Assembly: GCF_017814945.1 (NCBI RefSeq) | Contig: NZ_JAGIPX010000002.1 | Location: 231,642 to 295,641 of the forward strand | Length of the DNA: 64,000 nt | Reading direction: 5' to 3' | Origin: Paraburkholderia sp. LEh10 | GTDB taxonomy: Bacteria > Pseudomonadota > Gammaproteobacteria > Burkholderiales > Burkholderiaceae | In this document: positions 31,702 to 40,443 of the stretch, in pieces | Layout: every line of letters starts with the position of its first letter | How positions within the stretch are numbered: position 1 is the stretch's first letter | Made by a program: the position numbers and the translations under genes | Notes under the pieces: model-generated | What the model saw: only the letters and a program-made list of their open reading frames with translations | Databases searched by the model: none | What the model was told of the DNA's origin: nothing

Positions 31702-34620
31702 TCACCTGCCGTTCTCGACGACGGCCGCGCCGTTGCCGGTCGCGAGCGGCAAGCGCATCTTGCGCGTGACGTGCTGCAATGCGACGAGCCGCCGGATATC
31801 GGGGGCTTTCGATTGCAGGTCGATGCCCTTCGACATGCCCTCGATCAGCGAAGCAGCCCGCGCCGTCTCCTGCCGTTCGAGCAGATGATCGACGAGGTTC
31901 AACAGCGCGCGCAGCTCCAGCATCGGCGCGCATTGGTCTCGCGCGGTCTGCATTGCGTCGAGCAGATGGCGCCGCCCTTGCGATTCGAACTCGTCGGCCA
32001 TTGCGGCGCGGCCACCCGCCTGAGTCGCGCGCGCCTGCTCCAGCGCCGTCACGCCCATCACACGCTGAAGCTCGGCGATGAAGAAATGCTCGCCCTGCAC
32101 ATGACAGAATTCGAGCGCCTCGTCGAGCCTCGCCCATGCTTGCGCGAAGCGTCCCGTTCTCGCGAGCGCTTCCGCGCAGACCGCGATCGTCGGCGTGAGC
32201 ACCCGCCGAAAGCCGCAGGACATGAGCCGTTGCAGCGGGGGTTCGAGCTTCGCGAGGCCCGTCTCGGGCCGCCCCATCAGAATCTCAAGATGTCCTGCAT
32301 GACACTCGCTATAGGTCTGCCAGATCTCGAAGCCGTTCACGGCCGCCTGTGACTGCAGCACGGCGACATACCGCGCCGCCGTTTCGATCTCGCCGCATTG
32401 CAGCGCAACGGGCACGGCGGCGACGGCGAGCACATGGCTCAGCGACGGCTCCAGCATGTCTGGCCGGATCGAATTGACGACTCTCTCGACGAGCTGCATC
32501 GCGCGCTCGGGATGCCCCTGCATCCACGTGATGCGCGACAGCGTGCCGCTGCCGAAGTTGAAGGGATCGACGGCAAGGCCGAGGCTGTCCGGCTGCACGG
32601 GCCCGAGTTCGAGGAAGGCCGCCAGCGCCCGCTCCAGCCGCCCGCGCGCCTGCTCGTGCTCGCCGAAGCAATGCAGCGAGACGGCGATCATCTCGGCGGC
32701 GAGAACCTGCTGCCAGCGCGTGCCGCGATGCTCCGCAAACGCCTCGAAGCGCGTCGCGAAGCGAAACGATGCATGAATGTCCGAGCACGCGAGCGTCGTG
32801 TTCCACGCGCCCCAAAGCGCGCGCGCCTCGAAGGCGGCGTCGCCCGTCTGGCGAGCCAGCATCAGCACGCGCTTCCACAGCGTCTGCGCCTCGTGCACCG
32901 CGCCGCCCGTATGCAGCAGCGTCGAAGCGTACGCCGCGCACAGGCGCATTTCGCACAGGGTATCGACGGATCGCGGCGGCAGCGTATCGAGCGCCGCCAG
33001 AGCGCGCCCCGCCCGCTCGTAGCATTCGTGAACCAGCGACGACTGCAGCAACGTCCCCACCAGCGAACCCGCCAGCGCGACGCCCAGCGCCGGGTTGCCG
33101 CCCGGCGAAAAGGCCCATTCGAAGGCCGCGCGTGCATCGTCGAGCGCGAGTCGCGGCTCGCTTCCCGGCAGGCCCTGCGCGGCGTCGCCGACCAGCATCC
33201 TGCCGTGCTCGATCCGCTCCTGCAGATAGTGCATGTGGCGCGTCGCGATATGCTGCAGCTCGCCCTCGTCGCGCAGCTTCTCCATCGCATAGGCGCGCGT
33301 CGATTCCGTCAGCCGGTATTGCGCGACCGCACCGCTAAACCCGACCGTCAGCAGCGACTTCGCCGCCAGCTCGCTCAGGCTGGAAATGACCGACGCGATG
33401 GGCATGTCGGGCTCGGTTGCGACTGCGCACACCGCGTCGAACGTGAACGCGCCCGCGAAGAAGCCGAGCCGCCTGAACAGCATCCGCGAATTGTCGTCGA
33501 GCAGCGCGTAGCTCCAGTCGAAGGTCGCACGCAGCGTCTGATGGCGCGGCAGCGCCGAACGCAGCCCGCCCGTCAGCAGATTCAGGCGGTCGTCCAGACG
33601 CGACGCCACGCCTTCGATGCCGAGCGTCGCCACGCGCGCGGCCGCGAGCTCGATTGCGAGCGGCAGGCCTTCGAGGCGCCGGCAGATTTCACCGACGACG
33701 CAGATGGCGGCTTCGTCCGCGCCGCATTCGGGCGCGACCGAGCGGGCACGGCGCAGGAACAGCTCGACGGCCGAATGCGCGAGGACGTCTTCGGCGCACG
33801 CGCCGCGCGCGGGCACGGCAAGCGGCTCGACGCGGATCACCGACTCGGCCCAGATATGCAGCGGCTCACGGCTCGTGACGAGCATGCGCAGCGCCGGATT
33901 GCGCGCGGCCAGTGTCTCGACGAGACTCGCGACCACGTCGATCACGTGCTCGGCATTGTCGAGCACGAGCAGACAGGGCGCGGCCGCGACGGCATCGGCG
34001 AGACTCTCGTGCGTCAGAAAGTCGTCGGTGGCCTCGATGTGCAACGCGAGCGCCAGTGTCCTGAGCACGGCATCCCGCGACGACGCCTTCGCCAACTCGA
34101 CGAAGCACACGGGCTCGCCCCGGCCGCGCGTCTCACGTGCAACGTGAACGGCCAGACAGGTCTTGCCGATGCCGCCCGCGCCGACCAGCGTGACGACGGC
34201 TGCATCGCGCAGCCGCGCGACGATCTGCGCGACCTCGCGATCACGGCCGACCAGTGTCGCCGCCGCATAGGCGGGCAGCCCGCCGCCGTTCGTCGCGGCG
34301 CAGCCATGCCGCTCACGCGCGGCGGCATGACCGTTCGCCGCGACGAGCAGATAGCCCCGGCCCGGCACGGTCTTGATGAGTTCGCGGTCCGCACCGAGCA
34401 TCTTGCGCAGCGCGGCGACGTGAACCTGCAGCCGGTTCTCCTCGACGGCCGCGCCCGGCCACACGGCATCCATGATCGCGTCCTTCGACACGATGCCGCC
34501 GTTCGCGCGATACAGCACTTCGAGGATGTCGAAGGCGCGGGCGCCGATGCGCAGCGACCGGCCATGCTGACGAATCTCCCGCTGTTCGAAGTTCACGAGC
34601 AATGTGCCGATCTGAATCAT
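31702..34620 (-). CDS. Winged-helix / ATPase / TPR-like transcriptional regulator (copy 2)
   Basis: 972 residues from ATG 34620 (GGAGG upstream). Same order as the downstream paralogue: winged helix (MIQIGTLLVNFEQREIRQHG, SKDAIMDAVWPG, ENRLQVHVAALRKMLGADRE), ATPase (VTLVGAGGIGKTCLAV; CLLVLDNAEHVIDVVASLVE; MLVTSREPLHI), then a long helical repeat region with many Leu/Ala. The residue-level similarity is strongest across the winged helix and the ATPase (both also share GLRSALPRHQTLRATFDWSY-type and GRRTALPRHQTLKATLDWSY segments). The pair probably arose by duplication and each may control its own target; neither has adjacent structural genes on the same strand. Confidence 0.85.
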   Translation of the reverse strand: MIQIGTLLVNFEQREIRQHGRSLRIGARAFDILEVLYRANGGIVSKDAIMDAVWPGAAVEENRLQVHVAALRKMLGADRELIKTVPGRGYLLVAANGHAAARERHGCAATNGGGLPAYAAATLVGRDREVAQIVARLRDAAVVTLVGAGGIGKTCLAVHVARETRGRGEPVCFVELAKASSRDAVLRTLALALHIEATDDFLTHESLADAVAAAPCLLVLDNAEHVIDVVASLVETLAARNPALRMLVTSREPLHIWAESVIRVEPLAVPARGACAEDVLAHSAVELFLRRARSVAPECGADEAAICVVGEICRRLEGLPLAIELAAARVATLGIEGVASRLDDRLNLLTGGLRSALPRHQTLRATFDWSYALLDDNSRMLFRRLGFFAGAFTFDAVCAVATEPDMPIASVISSLSELAAKSLLTVGFSGAVAQYRLTESTRAYAMEKLRDEGELQHIATRHMHYLQERIEHGRMLVGDAAQGLPGSEPRLALDDARAAFEWAFSPGGNPALGVALAGSLVGTLLQSSLVHECYERAGRALAALDTLPPRSVDTLCEMRLCAAYASTLLHTGGAVHEAQTLWKRVLMLARQTGDAAFEARALWGAWNTTLACSDIHASFRFATRFEAFAEHRGTRWQQVLAAEMIAVSLHCFGEHEQARGRLERALAAFLELGPVQPDSLGLAVDPFNFGSGTLSRITWMQGHPERAMQLVERVVNSIRPDMLEPSLSHVLAVAAVPVALQCGEIETAARYVAVLQSQAAVNGFEIWQTYSECHAGHLEILMGRPETGLAKLEPPLQRLMSCGFRRVLTPTIAVCAEALARTGRFAQAWARLDEALEFCHVQGEHFFIAELQRVMGVTALEQARATQAGGRAAMADEFESQGRRHLLDAMQTARDQCAPMLELRALLNLVDHLLERQETARAASLIEGMSKGIDLQSKAPDIRRLVALQHVTRKMRLPLATGNGAAVVENGR

Positions 34621-35194
34621 GGCCGCCTCCGTGAAACGCGCTTCACGATCGCAATCCAATCGATGATATGCAGCTGGTTGAAAGCCGACGCTCGGGCGCG
34701 CCAGCCTGGCGATACGACACGTATTGACTGGCTCGCGTGCTTCGCCGGGACCTCGCGGCGACGTCGCCGCGACGTCACCGTTTAGCAGTTTCAGTAACGT
34801 CGAAGGAGTGAACTGGCTGGCTAAAACAGAATATTTGTGAACCGATTGTAATCACGCGGTAACTGCGTGTCTTGAATAATAGTGACGTGATTTGTTTTTG
34901 TGCGCCCTTTTGTGCGCCCTTTTGTGCGCCCTTTTGTGCGCCCTTTTGTGGACCCTTTTGTGGGCCTGGTTCGATTCGCCGATGCGCACAGCGCGACGTT
35001 CAAGGCCTTGCGTCAAGCTGTGCATGACGGGAAAATCGGCCGAAATGCCGTCGTGAATTCACTTGCGGCTAACGATGCACGACGCGGACATATTAAAAGC
35101 CGGAATACGCTGTTTTTAATTTGACTTCTTTTGCTTGCGTATAAACTGGCTCGATTATGTTTCGCAGTCGATGCATGAATCGAGGACATGGCCC
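34621..35194. other. Intergenic region between divergent regulators
   Basis: Carries upstream regions of both the regulator at 34620 and the AraC gene at 35195, plus a 12-bp tandem repeat. AT-rich in 34800-34900 and 35090-35160, as expected for promoters. Short frames here (for example a minus-strand Lys-Gly-Arg-Thr repeat frame) are produced by the repeat. Confidence 0.45.
34900..34959. repeat. 12-bp tandem repeat, five copies
   Basis: Unit GTGCGCCCTTTT: four perfect copies (34900-34947), one with two changes (GTGGACCCTTTT, 34948-34959), followed by a partial copy (GTGGGCC). It lies about 280 bp before the minus-strand regulator's start and about 235 bp before the AraC start. Confidence 0.9.
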
Positions 35195-36109
35195 ATGGCG
35201 ACTGACGCACTTTCCGCGCCGGGCGCGGCAACCAAGCCCAAGGACACGCTCGGATGCGTGTCGAGCAAACTGCGCAAGGATATCGAATTAGACACGGGCG
35301 ACATCCGCTTGTATCGCAAGTGCATGGAAGACGAACATCTGGACCGCGTCGCCATGCCCGCGTGCGACCGGGGTTTTCTGGTCGGCGTTGCGCTGAACGA
35401 TGGGCACCGGCGAAATATCTTTAACGGCCGGCGCGCCATCGCAAGGCAATTCGAAACGGATTCGATTTATATCCGCGATTTTTCAGAAGACTATCGCGCT
35501 GACCTTTACGGCAATTTCGATTTCGTGCTGGTCGAATTATCGCGCGCGTTCTTCACGCGGCTCGGCGACGAGCTCGACGGCCCGGCCATCAGCGGACTCG
35601 CCTGCGCCGACGAACAGAAAGACCCCATGCTCGGCCATCTCGCGCGTGCGCTTGCCGTCCATCTGGGACAACCCGGCGCGTCCCGCTCGCTGTTCGTCGA
35701 GCAGATGGGCATCGTGATCGGCACGCACGTCGCGCAGCGCTACGCCAATCTTCGCGCGCCCAGCCCGCGCGCGAGGGGCGCGCTATCGCAGGCTCACGAA
35801 GCGCGCGCCAAAGAGCTGCTGATGGCGCGGCTTCGGCAAGGCGCGTCGATAGCCGACGTGGCGAGCGAATGCAACCTGTCGCGCAGCTACTTCATCCGCG
35901 CCTTTTCGCGCACGACGGGGCGCACGCCGCATCAATGGCTGATCGAGCAACGGGTTGCCCAGGCCCGGCAACTGATCGAAGCGTCCAACATGACGCTCGC
36001 GGAGATCGCGATCTGTTGCGGCTTTGCCGATCAAAGCCATCTGAGCCGCGTGTTTCTGAAGGTGGTCGGCGCGTCGCCGGGCGCATGGCGGCGCGCGGCT
36101 GTCCGCTAG
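35195..36109 (+). CDS. AraC family transcriptional regulator
   Basis: 304 residues from ATG 35195, with GAGGA eight bases upstream. The C-terminal AraC domain has both helix-turn-helices: GASIADVASECNLSRSYFIR then AFSRTTGRTPHQWLIEQRV, and TLAEIAICCGFADQSHLSRV then FLKVVGASPGAWRRA. The N-terminal sensing part has no recognisable cupin signature. Neighbours do not show its target. Confidence 0.9.
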   Translation: MATDALSAPGAATKPKDTLGCVSSKLRKDIELDTGDIRLYRKCMEDEHLDRVAMPACDRGFLVGVALNDGHRRNIFNGRRAIARQFETDSIYIRDFSEDYRADLYGNFDFVLVELSRAFFTRLGDELDGPAISGLACADEQKDPMLGHLARALAVHLGQPGASRSLFVEQMGIVIGTHVAQRYANLRAPSPRARGALSQAHEARAKELLMARLRQGASIADVASECNLSRSYFIRAFSRTTGRTPHQWLIEQRVAQARQLIEASNMTLAEIAICCGFADQSHLSRVFLKVVGASPGAWRRAAVR

Positions 36110-36327
36110 CGGAGCAGGATGGCGCGGTCGCGAGCAATCTTCGTTGCCTTGCGCGAACGCTGCTCGATACGTCATCCTGTCGACGACGTTCCATTCAATG
36201 CTTCGACGCGCGCGCAAGACGAACGCGATTCGCTTGCGCGCGACGCATCTTCGAGAGCGCCATCCATGAATCTGTCCTTTGATGGTTGGTCGAAAAAAAC
36301 TGAAGCTACTGTTCAAAAAAATTTGAG

Positions 36328-36969
36328 CTAGTTGGTCCATTCCGATCCCAGCACCAGTCCGCAGAAATTCAGGCGCCGGTAATCGGGGTCCCACCTGTCG
36401 AGCACGTCCGCGTTGATCGTGCCGAACGTCGTTTCGGGACGCTGCTCCATACCACGTGCATACGCTTCGATCAGCTTCGTCTTGAAGCCTCGCTCACGCG
36501 GAAACGCCTGCACGATTTCGTCGCGCTGCTGCGCGGTGAACTCGTGGTAGCGCGCGCCGCGCACATCCATCTGCACGCCCGCGCTGACGAGCGCGACGAG
36601 CGGCGTCATGTGCTCGGGGATGCCTGGCGTCGTATGCAGCGCGATTGCGTTCCATACCTCCGTGACGGCCGGTTCCTCGACACGATGAGCGCGCAGGAAC
36701 GCACGCGCCTCGTTCGCGCTGTCGATTTCGAAGCGGCGCGGCGAACGGCTGTAGCGCGCATTCAGGCCGGCGTTGTGAAACAGCGCGCCGATATAAAGCA
36801 GTTCGGCATCGAATGTCCGCGCCTCGCTGTGGCCCGTCAGCGCGCCGAACAAAAACACACGCAGCGCGTGATGAAACAGCAGCGCAGGCGAGACGTCGCG
36901 AATGTATTCGACGGCTGCGCGCGCCAGCGCGCTATCGGGAATCTCGACGCCGGCAATGCTCTTCTTCAT
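36328..36969 (-). CDS. HD-fold protein with HD-to-HN change (probable inactive phosphohydrolase)
   Basis: 213 residues with the cyanamide-hydratase/HDIG-like pattern: SPALLFHHALRVFLFGAL (first metal His at 33/34), FDAELLYIGALFHNAGL and IALHTTPGIPEHMTPLVAL. In the family the third motif reads LFHDxGL; here residue 66 is Asn (codon AAC, one change from GAC). This Asp normally bridges the metals, so the enzyme may be dead or altered. The ATG at 36969 is preceded by GAAGGAGCGAAC. Soluble protein. It stands alone. Confidence 0.8.
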   Translation of the reverse strand: MKKSIAGVEIPDSALARAAVEYIRDVSPALLFHHALRVFLFGALTGHSEARTFDAELLYIGALFHNAGLNARYSRSPRRFEIDSANEARAFLRAHRVEEPAVTEVWNAIALHTTPGIPEHMTPLVALVSAGVQMDVRGARYHEFTAQQRDEIVQAFPRERGFKTKLIEAYARGMEQRPETTFGTINADVLDRWDPDYRRLNFCGLVLGSEWTN

Positions 36970-37287
36970 GTTCGCTCCTTCGACACTCAGAACAGCTTAG
37001 CCACGCCGTCCAAAGAATACTTTGTCGGGGCCTTAAAAATCCTGAATGAGCACGATGAAATACACGCAAGGCGTCCTTAAGCGAATCGATGACGCGCCTT
37101 ACGAAGCGGATCGACCTGAAATTTTATTAATGCACCCGCGCGACCTATACCTGCGTATGAGGGGACTACAACTTCGATTAGCCGGGCGTCCCAATGTACG
37201 ATGGATCATTGCGCCGCCTCGATTTATCTTTGTCTCAAGCGAAAAAAGTTGGATCACACGATCAGACAGCACGAGGTGAACGGTTCC
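36970..37287. other. Divergent intergenic region
   Basis: Upstream DNA for both the HD-like gene and the LysR gene at 37288. No gene is supported: a short plus-strand frame at 37046-37279 has no clear start signal. Lower GC than its neighbours. Confidence 0.4.
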
Positions 37288-38250
37288 ATGGACAAGATCT
37301 TGAGCATGCGCATCTTCTCGCGCGTCGTCGAGACGGGAAGCTTCAGCGCCGTTGCAGAGCATATGAATTGCAGCACGGGAAGCGTGTCGCGCGCGGTGTC
37401 GTCGCTGGAGGACCAGTTGCGGGCGCGGCTTCTGCAACGCACGACGCGCAGGGTCTCGCTGACGGAGCCGGGCGAGCGCTACTACCAGAAGTGCAAGAAG
37501 ATCCTCGCCGATCTCGATGAAGCAGAAGCCGAAGCAGGCGATGCGCACACCTGCGCGCGCGGCACGCTGCGCGTGCATTGCGTGACGGATCTCGGGCTCG
37601 GACAGTTGACGCACTCGATCATCGAGTATCGCAAGCGGTTTCCGGCCGTTGCCGTGCAGCTGAAGTTTCTGCCGCGCATGGCGAATCTGCTGGAAGACGA
37701 GGTGGACGTGTCCATCGTATCGGCGCCGACGCTGCCCGATTCGCGCAACGTCTGCAAGCTGATCGGCCAGTCCGAGCGCGTGCTGGCGGCCGCGCCCGCC
37801 TTTGTTCAGACACATCGGATCGAAAGCGTGAGCGACCTCGACGAGCACGCGCTGACACCCGTTCCTTTTCAAGTCGAGCCGGGCGGGCATCAGACGAGGC
37901 TCAGCCTCGTGAAGCCGGCGGCCCACGACGCGGGCGGCCAGTTCGTCATCAACGACATCGAGGCGACCCGCATCGCGGCGCTGGCAGGCGCGGGCGTCGC
38001 GGCGCTGCCCGCGCATTGCATTGACGACGACATTCGCGCTGGAAGGCTGGTTCAGTTGTTCCCCGAGTCCCGCCTTCAAAATACGAGCGTGTTCGCCGTT
38101 TATTCATGTCGGCATCATGTCGATGCGAAGATCAAGACCTTCATCGACTTTCTGACGTCGCACCTGAGAGAAGCGCTCGATCGCGGCTTTTTGAACGGGC
38201 GCCGACGCGAGACCTTCAGCCGTCTCGCGCGCGTAGTGGAGAATGTATGA
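37288..38250 (+). CDS. LysR family transcriptional regulator
   Basis: 320 residues. N-terminal winged helix: MDKILSMRIFSRVVETGSFS, AVAEHMNCSTGSVSRAVSSL and the recognition part TTRRVSLTEPGERYYQ, followed by a periplasmic-binding-like effector domain (about 90-300). Start ATG 37288, with GAGG about ten bases upstream. The last codons overlap the next gene (ATGA), so the 120-residue membrane protein is likely co-translated. Related in style to the LysR at 38860-39825 (both begin with an SMRIF motif). Confidence 0.92.
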   Translation: MDKILSMRIFSRVVETGSFSAVAEHMNCSTGSVSRAVSSLEDQLRARLLQRTTRRVSLTEPGERYYQKCKKILADLDEAEAEAGDAHTCARGTLRVHCVTDLGLGQLTHSIIEYRKRFPAVAVQLKFLPRMANLLEDEVDVSIVSAPTLPDSRNVCKLIGQSERVLAAAPAFVQTHRIESVSDLDEHALTPVPFQVEPGGHQTRLSLVKPAAHDAGGQFVINDIEATRIAALAGAGVAALPAHCIDDDIRAGRLVQLFPESRLQNTSVFAVYSCRHHVDAKIKTFIDFLTSHLREALDRGFLNGRRRETFSRLARVVENV

Positions 38251-38609
38251 TGCGCACCCTCAACTTTCCCCATTTCCGGGCAGGCTACGCGATTGCGGCC
38301 TGCGGCATCGCACTGGCCGCGATCTGCGCGTACCAGGCGCCCGGTCTGATGCAGGCGATCCTCGTCGTGGGCGCGAACGCTCAGCTGCCACTCGAACGCC
38401 TCGCCGCCGAAGCCGCCGGGCCAACCGATATGTCGACGCCCGTATCCGCCACGTCCGCCGCGTCGTCATGGAAGGAGCGCACGCCGGCCCAGGCGCGGCC
38501 CGCGATGCAGAAGCTCGGTTCGTACGGCCAGCCGGAGCGCAACCGGCGCGCACATCGGATCGCGCCGGGCTATGAGCGCAGCGTGACGGGGTTCAAGTAC
38601 TGGACGTAA
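38247..38609 (+). CDS. Small membrane-anchored protein coupled to LysR gene
   Basis: 120 residues starting ATGATG at 38247/38250, with the LysR stop overlapping by 4 bp and a GGAG site inside the LysR end. One N-terminal hydrophobic helix (AGYAIAACGIALAAICAY) followed by a polar Ser/Thr/Ala-rich region and a basic C-terminus (QPERNRRAHRIAPGYERSVT) that ends in FKYWT. No family known. An inner-membrane anchored periplasmic tail is the most likely topology. Confidence 0.6.
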   Translation: MMRTLNFPHFRAGYAIAACGIALAAICAYQAPGLMQAILVVGANAQLPLERLAAEAAGPTDMSTPVSATSAASSWKERTPAQARPAMQKLGSYGQPERNRRAHRIAPGYERSVTGFKYWT

Positions 38610-38859
38610 GCGCATAACACATCCCTTCCCGGCACACGATGCCGGACACGCGCCGCCGTCGCGAGCTAAAGCTGCCCGGCGCACCCCCGCGATGGTGGCG
38701 CGTGCGGCTGTTCCGTTCGCCCCGGCTGATTCGCAATGGCGTGAGAGTCGTGCGCGCAAGAATGACTCGCAAACACGCGCGCACACACGGCGCAAACACG
38801 CGCGCAAAAAATCAAAGCCGAAGCGCAATAGCGGGCGCCGCCACGCGCGGCACAATCTT

Positions 38860-39825
38860 TCAGGCCTCTCGCGCCTGTTCCTCGACGAAGCGGGCCAAAG
38901 CCTCGACACGTTCGATCGCCTGATCGAGTGCTGGCGTCAGCGTCGAGCGCAAATGATCCAGCAGCATGCGGACCTTCGCTTCGACATAGCGGCGCGACGG
39001 ATAGACGGCAAACACGCTGAACGGCTTGAGCCTGTATTGCGGCAGCACGCGCATCAGCTTGCCGGCGACGAGATCGTCGACGACGGAATACGTCGCGAGC
39101 GTGCCGATGCCCGCTCCCGCGAGCAGCGCCGCGCGCATCACATCGGGCACGTTGACCTGCAACGGCGACTTCGCAAGCGTGATGACGTGCGCATCGTGTG
39201 CGCTTTCGAGGTGCCATTCGTCGGGCAGCGACGCGGGTGATTCGAGCCTGAGCAGGCTGTGCGACGCAAGATCGTCGCGCGTGAGCGGCATGCCGTTCTG
39301 CTTCACGTAGTCCGGAGAAGCGACCATGACCGCATAGGCGGAGCCTAGCGACTGCGCGATGTAGACGGAATCGGGAAGCTGCGTCGCCGAAATGAGCGAG
39401 ATGTCATAGCCCCCCTCGACGAGGTTGGGCATGCTCTGTTCGATTTTCAGCTCGATGGAGACGTCGGGATAAGCGCGCTGATAGCTGACCAGCGCGGCCG
39501 TGGCCATGCCTTGCGCAAGGCCCGGCGAGCAATGCAGCCGCAGCTTGCCGGAGGGCGACAGACCCGCGTTGCGCGCTTCGTCGGTGGCCGCATCGAGGTC
39601 CGCGAGGATCGCCTTCGCACGCTCATAGAAGCGGCTACCGGATTCCGTGAGCGACAGGTGGCGCGTCGTACGATGCAGCACGGCCGTCTTCAGCTGCTCT
39701 TCGAGCGCCGTGACGGCGCGCGAAACCTGCGCCGCCGTCACGTTGTTCTCTTTCGCAACGGCCGTGAACGACCCCGTCTCGACCACCCGGACGAAGATGC
39801 GCATGCTGCCGACGATGTCTGCCAT
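38860..39825 (-). CDS. LysR family transcriptional regulator
   Basis: 321 residues from ATG 39825. HTH: MADIVGSMRIFVRVVETGSF, TAVAKENNVTAAQVSRAVTA and TTRHLSLTESGSRFYERAKA. Effector domain with typical central strand pattern (GKLRLHCSPGLAQGMATAAL, GYDISLISATQLPDS). C-terminal helix ends in a Glu/Ala tail. It faces a DUF3331 gene on the same strand upstream; the intervening 160 bp may be its promoter region. The ribosome binding site is weak. Confidence 0.92.
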   Translation of the reverse strand: MADIVGSMRIFVRVVETGSFTAVAKENNVTAAQVSRAVTALEEQLKTAVLHRTTRHLSLTESGSRFYERAKAILADLDAATDEARNAGLSPSGKLRLHCSPGLAQGMATAALVSYQRAYPDVSIELKIEQSMPNLVEGGYDISLISATQLPDSVYIAQSLGSAYAVMVASPDYVKQNGMPLTRDDLASHSLLRLESPASLPDEWHLESAHDAHVITLAKSPLQVNVPDVMRAALLAGAGIGTLATYSVVDDLVAGKLMRVLPQYRLKPFSVFAVYPSRRYVEAKVRMLLDHLRSTLTPALDQAIERVEALARFVEEQAREA

Positions 39826-39988
39826 TCGCTGACTCGGGCAAAGTGAAGGACCAGTCCTGCACGGCACGCCTGTTCGCGGACGGTTCGCGGATGGATGGCG
39901 GCCTCAGACGGGCACTATGCCACAGCCGCCGCCGGGGCCGCATCGCAGGGGACGCAGTCTTGCGCCCGCACAGCACGCGCTGCGCCGC

Positions 39989-40375
39989 TCAGAGGATTTC
40001 GGCGTCCCTGAGCACGCAGGCGAGGATCATCGCTTCCGCATTGACGGGCGCGGGCCGGGCATTCGGCTTGTACACCGCGTCGCCGGGATGGATCGCCTGT
40101 CCGCTCATCGCGCAGAAGCCCGATGCGCGGGCGCGCGCCATGCGCCACACCTGATCCCCGAAACAGCCGCGCGTCGAATCGCGCCACGCAATGGTGGCCG
40201 TCGACGACGTCGGCCGGTCAATCAGCGTCACCGCGGCGTCGAAGCGCTTGTCGGCGCCGCGCGCCGTCCCGCGCAATGGCGCGACGCATTGCTGCGCGGC
40301 CTCGACGCGCGACGAAGGTCCCAGCAGACCGATGGTTTGCGTCCAAGGGTCCATCGCGTTAGCGTTTGCCAGCAT
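39989..40375 (-). CDS. DUF3331 domain protein (second copy)
   Basis: 128 residues from ATG 40375; AGGAG seven bases upstream decides this start against a longer open frame. It shares with the copy at 1622-2005 the AWRDSTRGCFGDQVWRMARA, SGFCAMSGQAIHPGDAVY and NAEAMILACVLRDAEIL patterns. Residues conserved in both copies include the Trp-x-Asp-Ser pair, a Cys and an Ala-Ile-x-x-Gly block. Function unknown. It lies between two regulators on the same strand, 69 bp after the AraC gene. Confidence 0.8.
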   Translation of the reverse strand: MLANANAMDPWTQTIGLLGPSSRVEAAQQCVAPLRGTARGADKRFDAAVTLIDRPTSSTATIAWRDSTRGCFGDQVWRMARARASGFCAMSGQAIHPGDAVYKPNARPAPVNAEAMILACVLRDAEIL

Positions 40376-40443
40376 GTCGAAACTCCTGTTGGAAAGCGGT
40401 CGGGTCGGGCAGTGCTTCTGGACTGTCGGTCGAACGGGCGCGT

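Noticed and set aside
34821..35003. Minus-strand frame with Lys-Gly-Arg-Thr repeats (and plus-strand Arg-Pro-Phe-Val repeats)
   Set aside because: Produced by the 12-bp DNA repeat; a period of four codons in both directions, with no start signal, makes a real repeat protein unlikely.
37046..37279. 77-codon plus-strand frame before the LysR gene
   Set aside because: No ribosome binding site, no family, and it lies in a region expected to hold divergent promoters.
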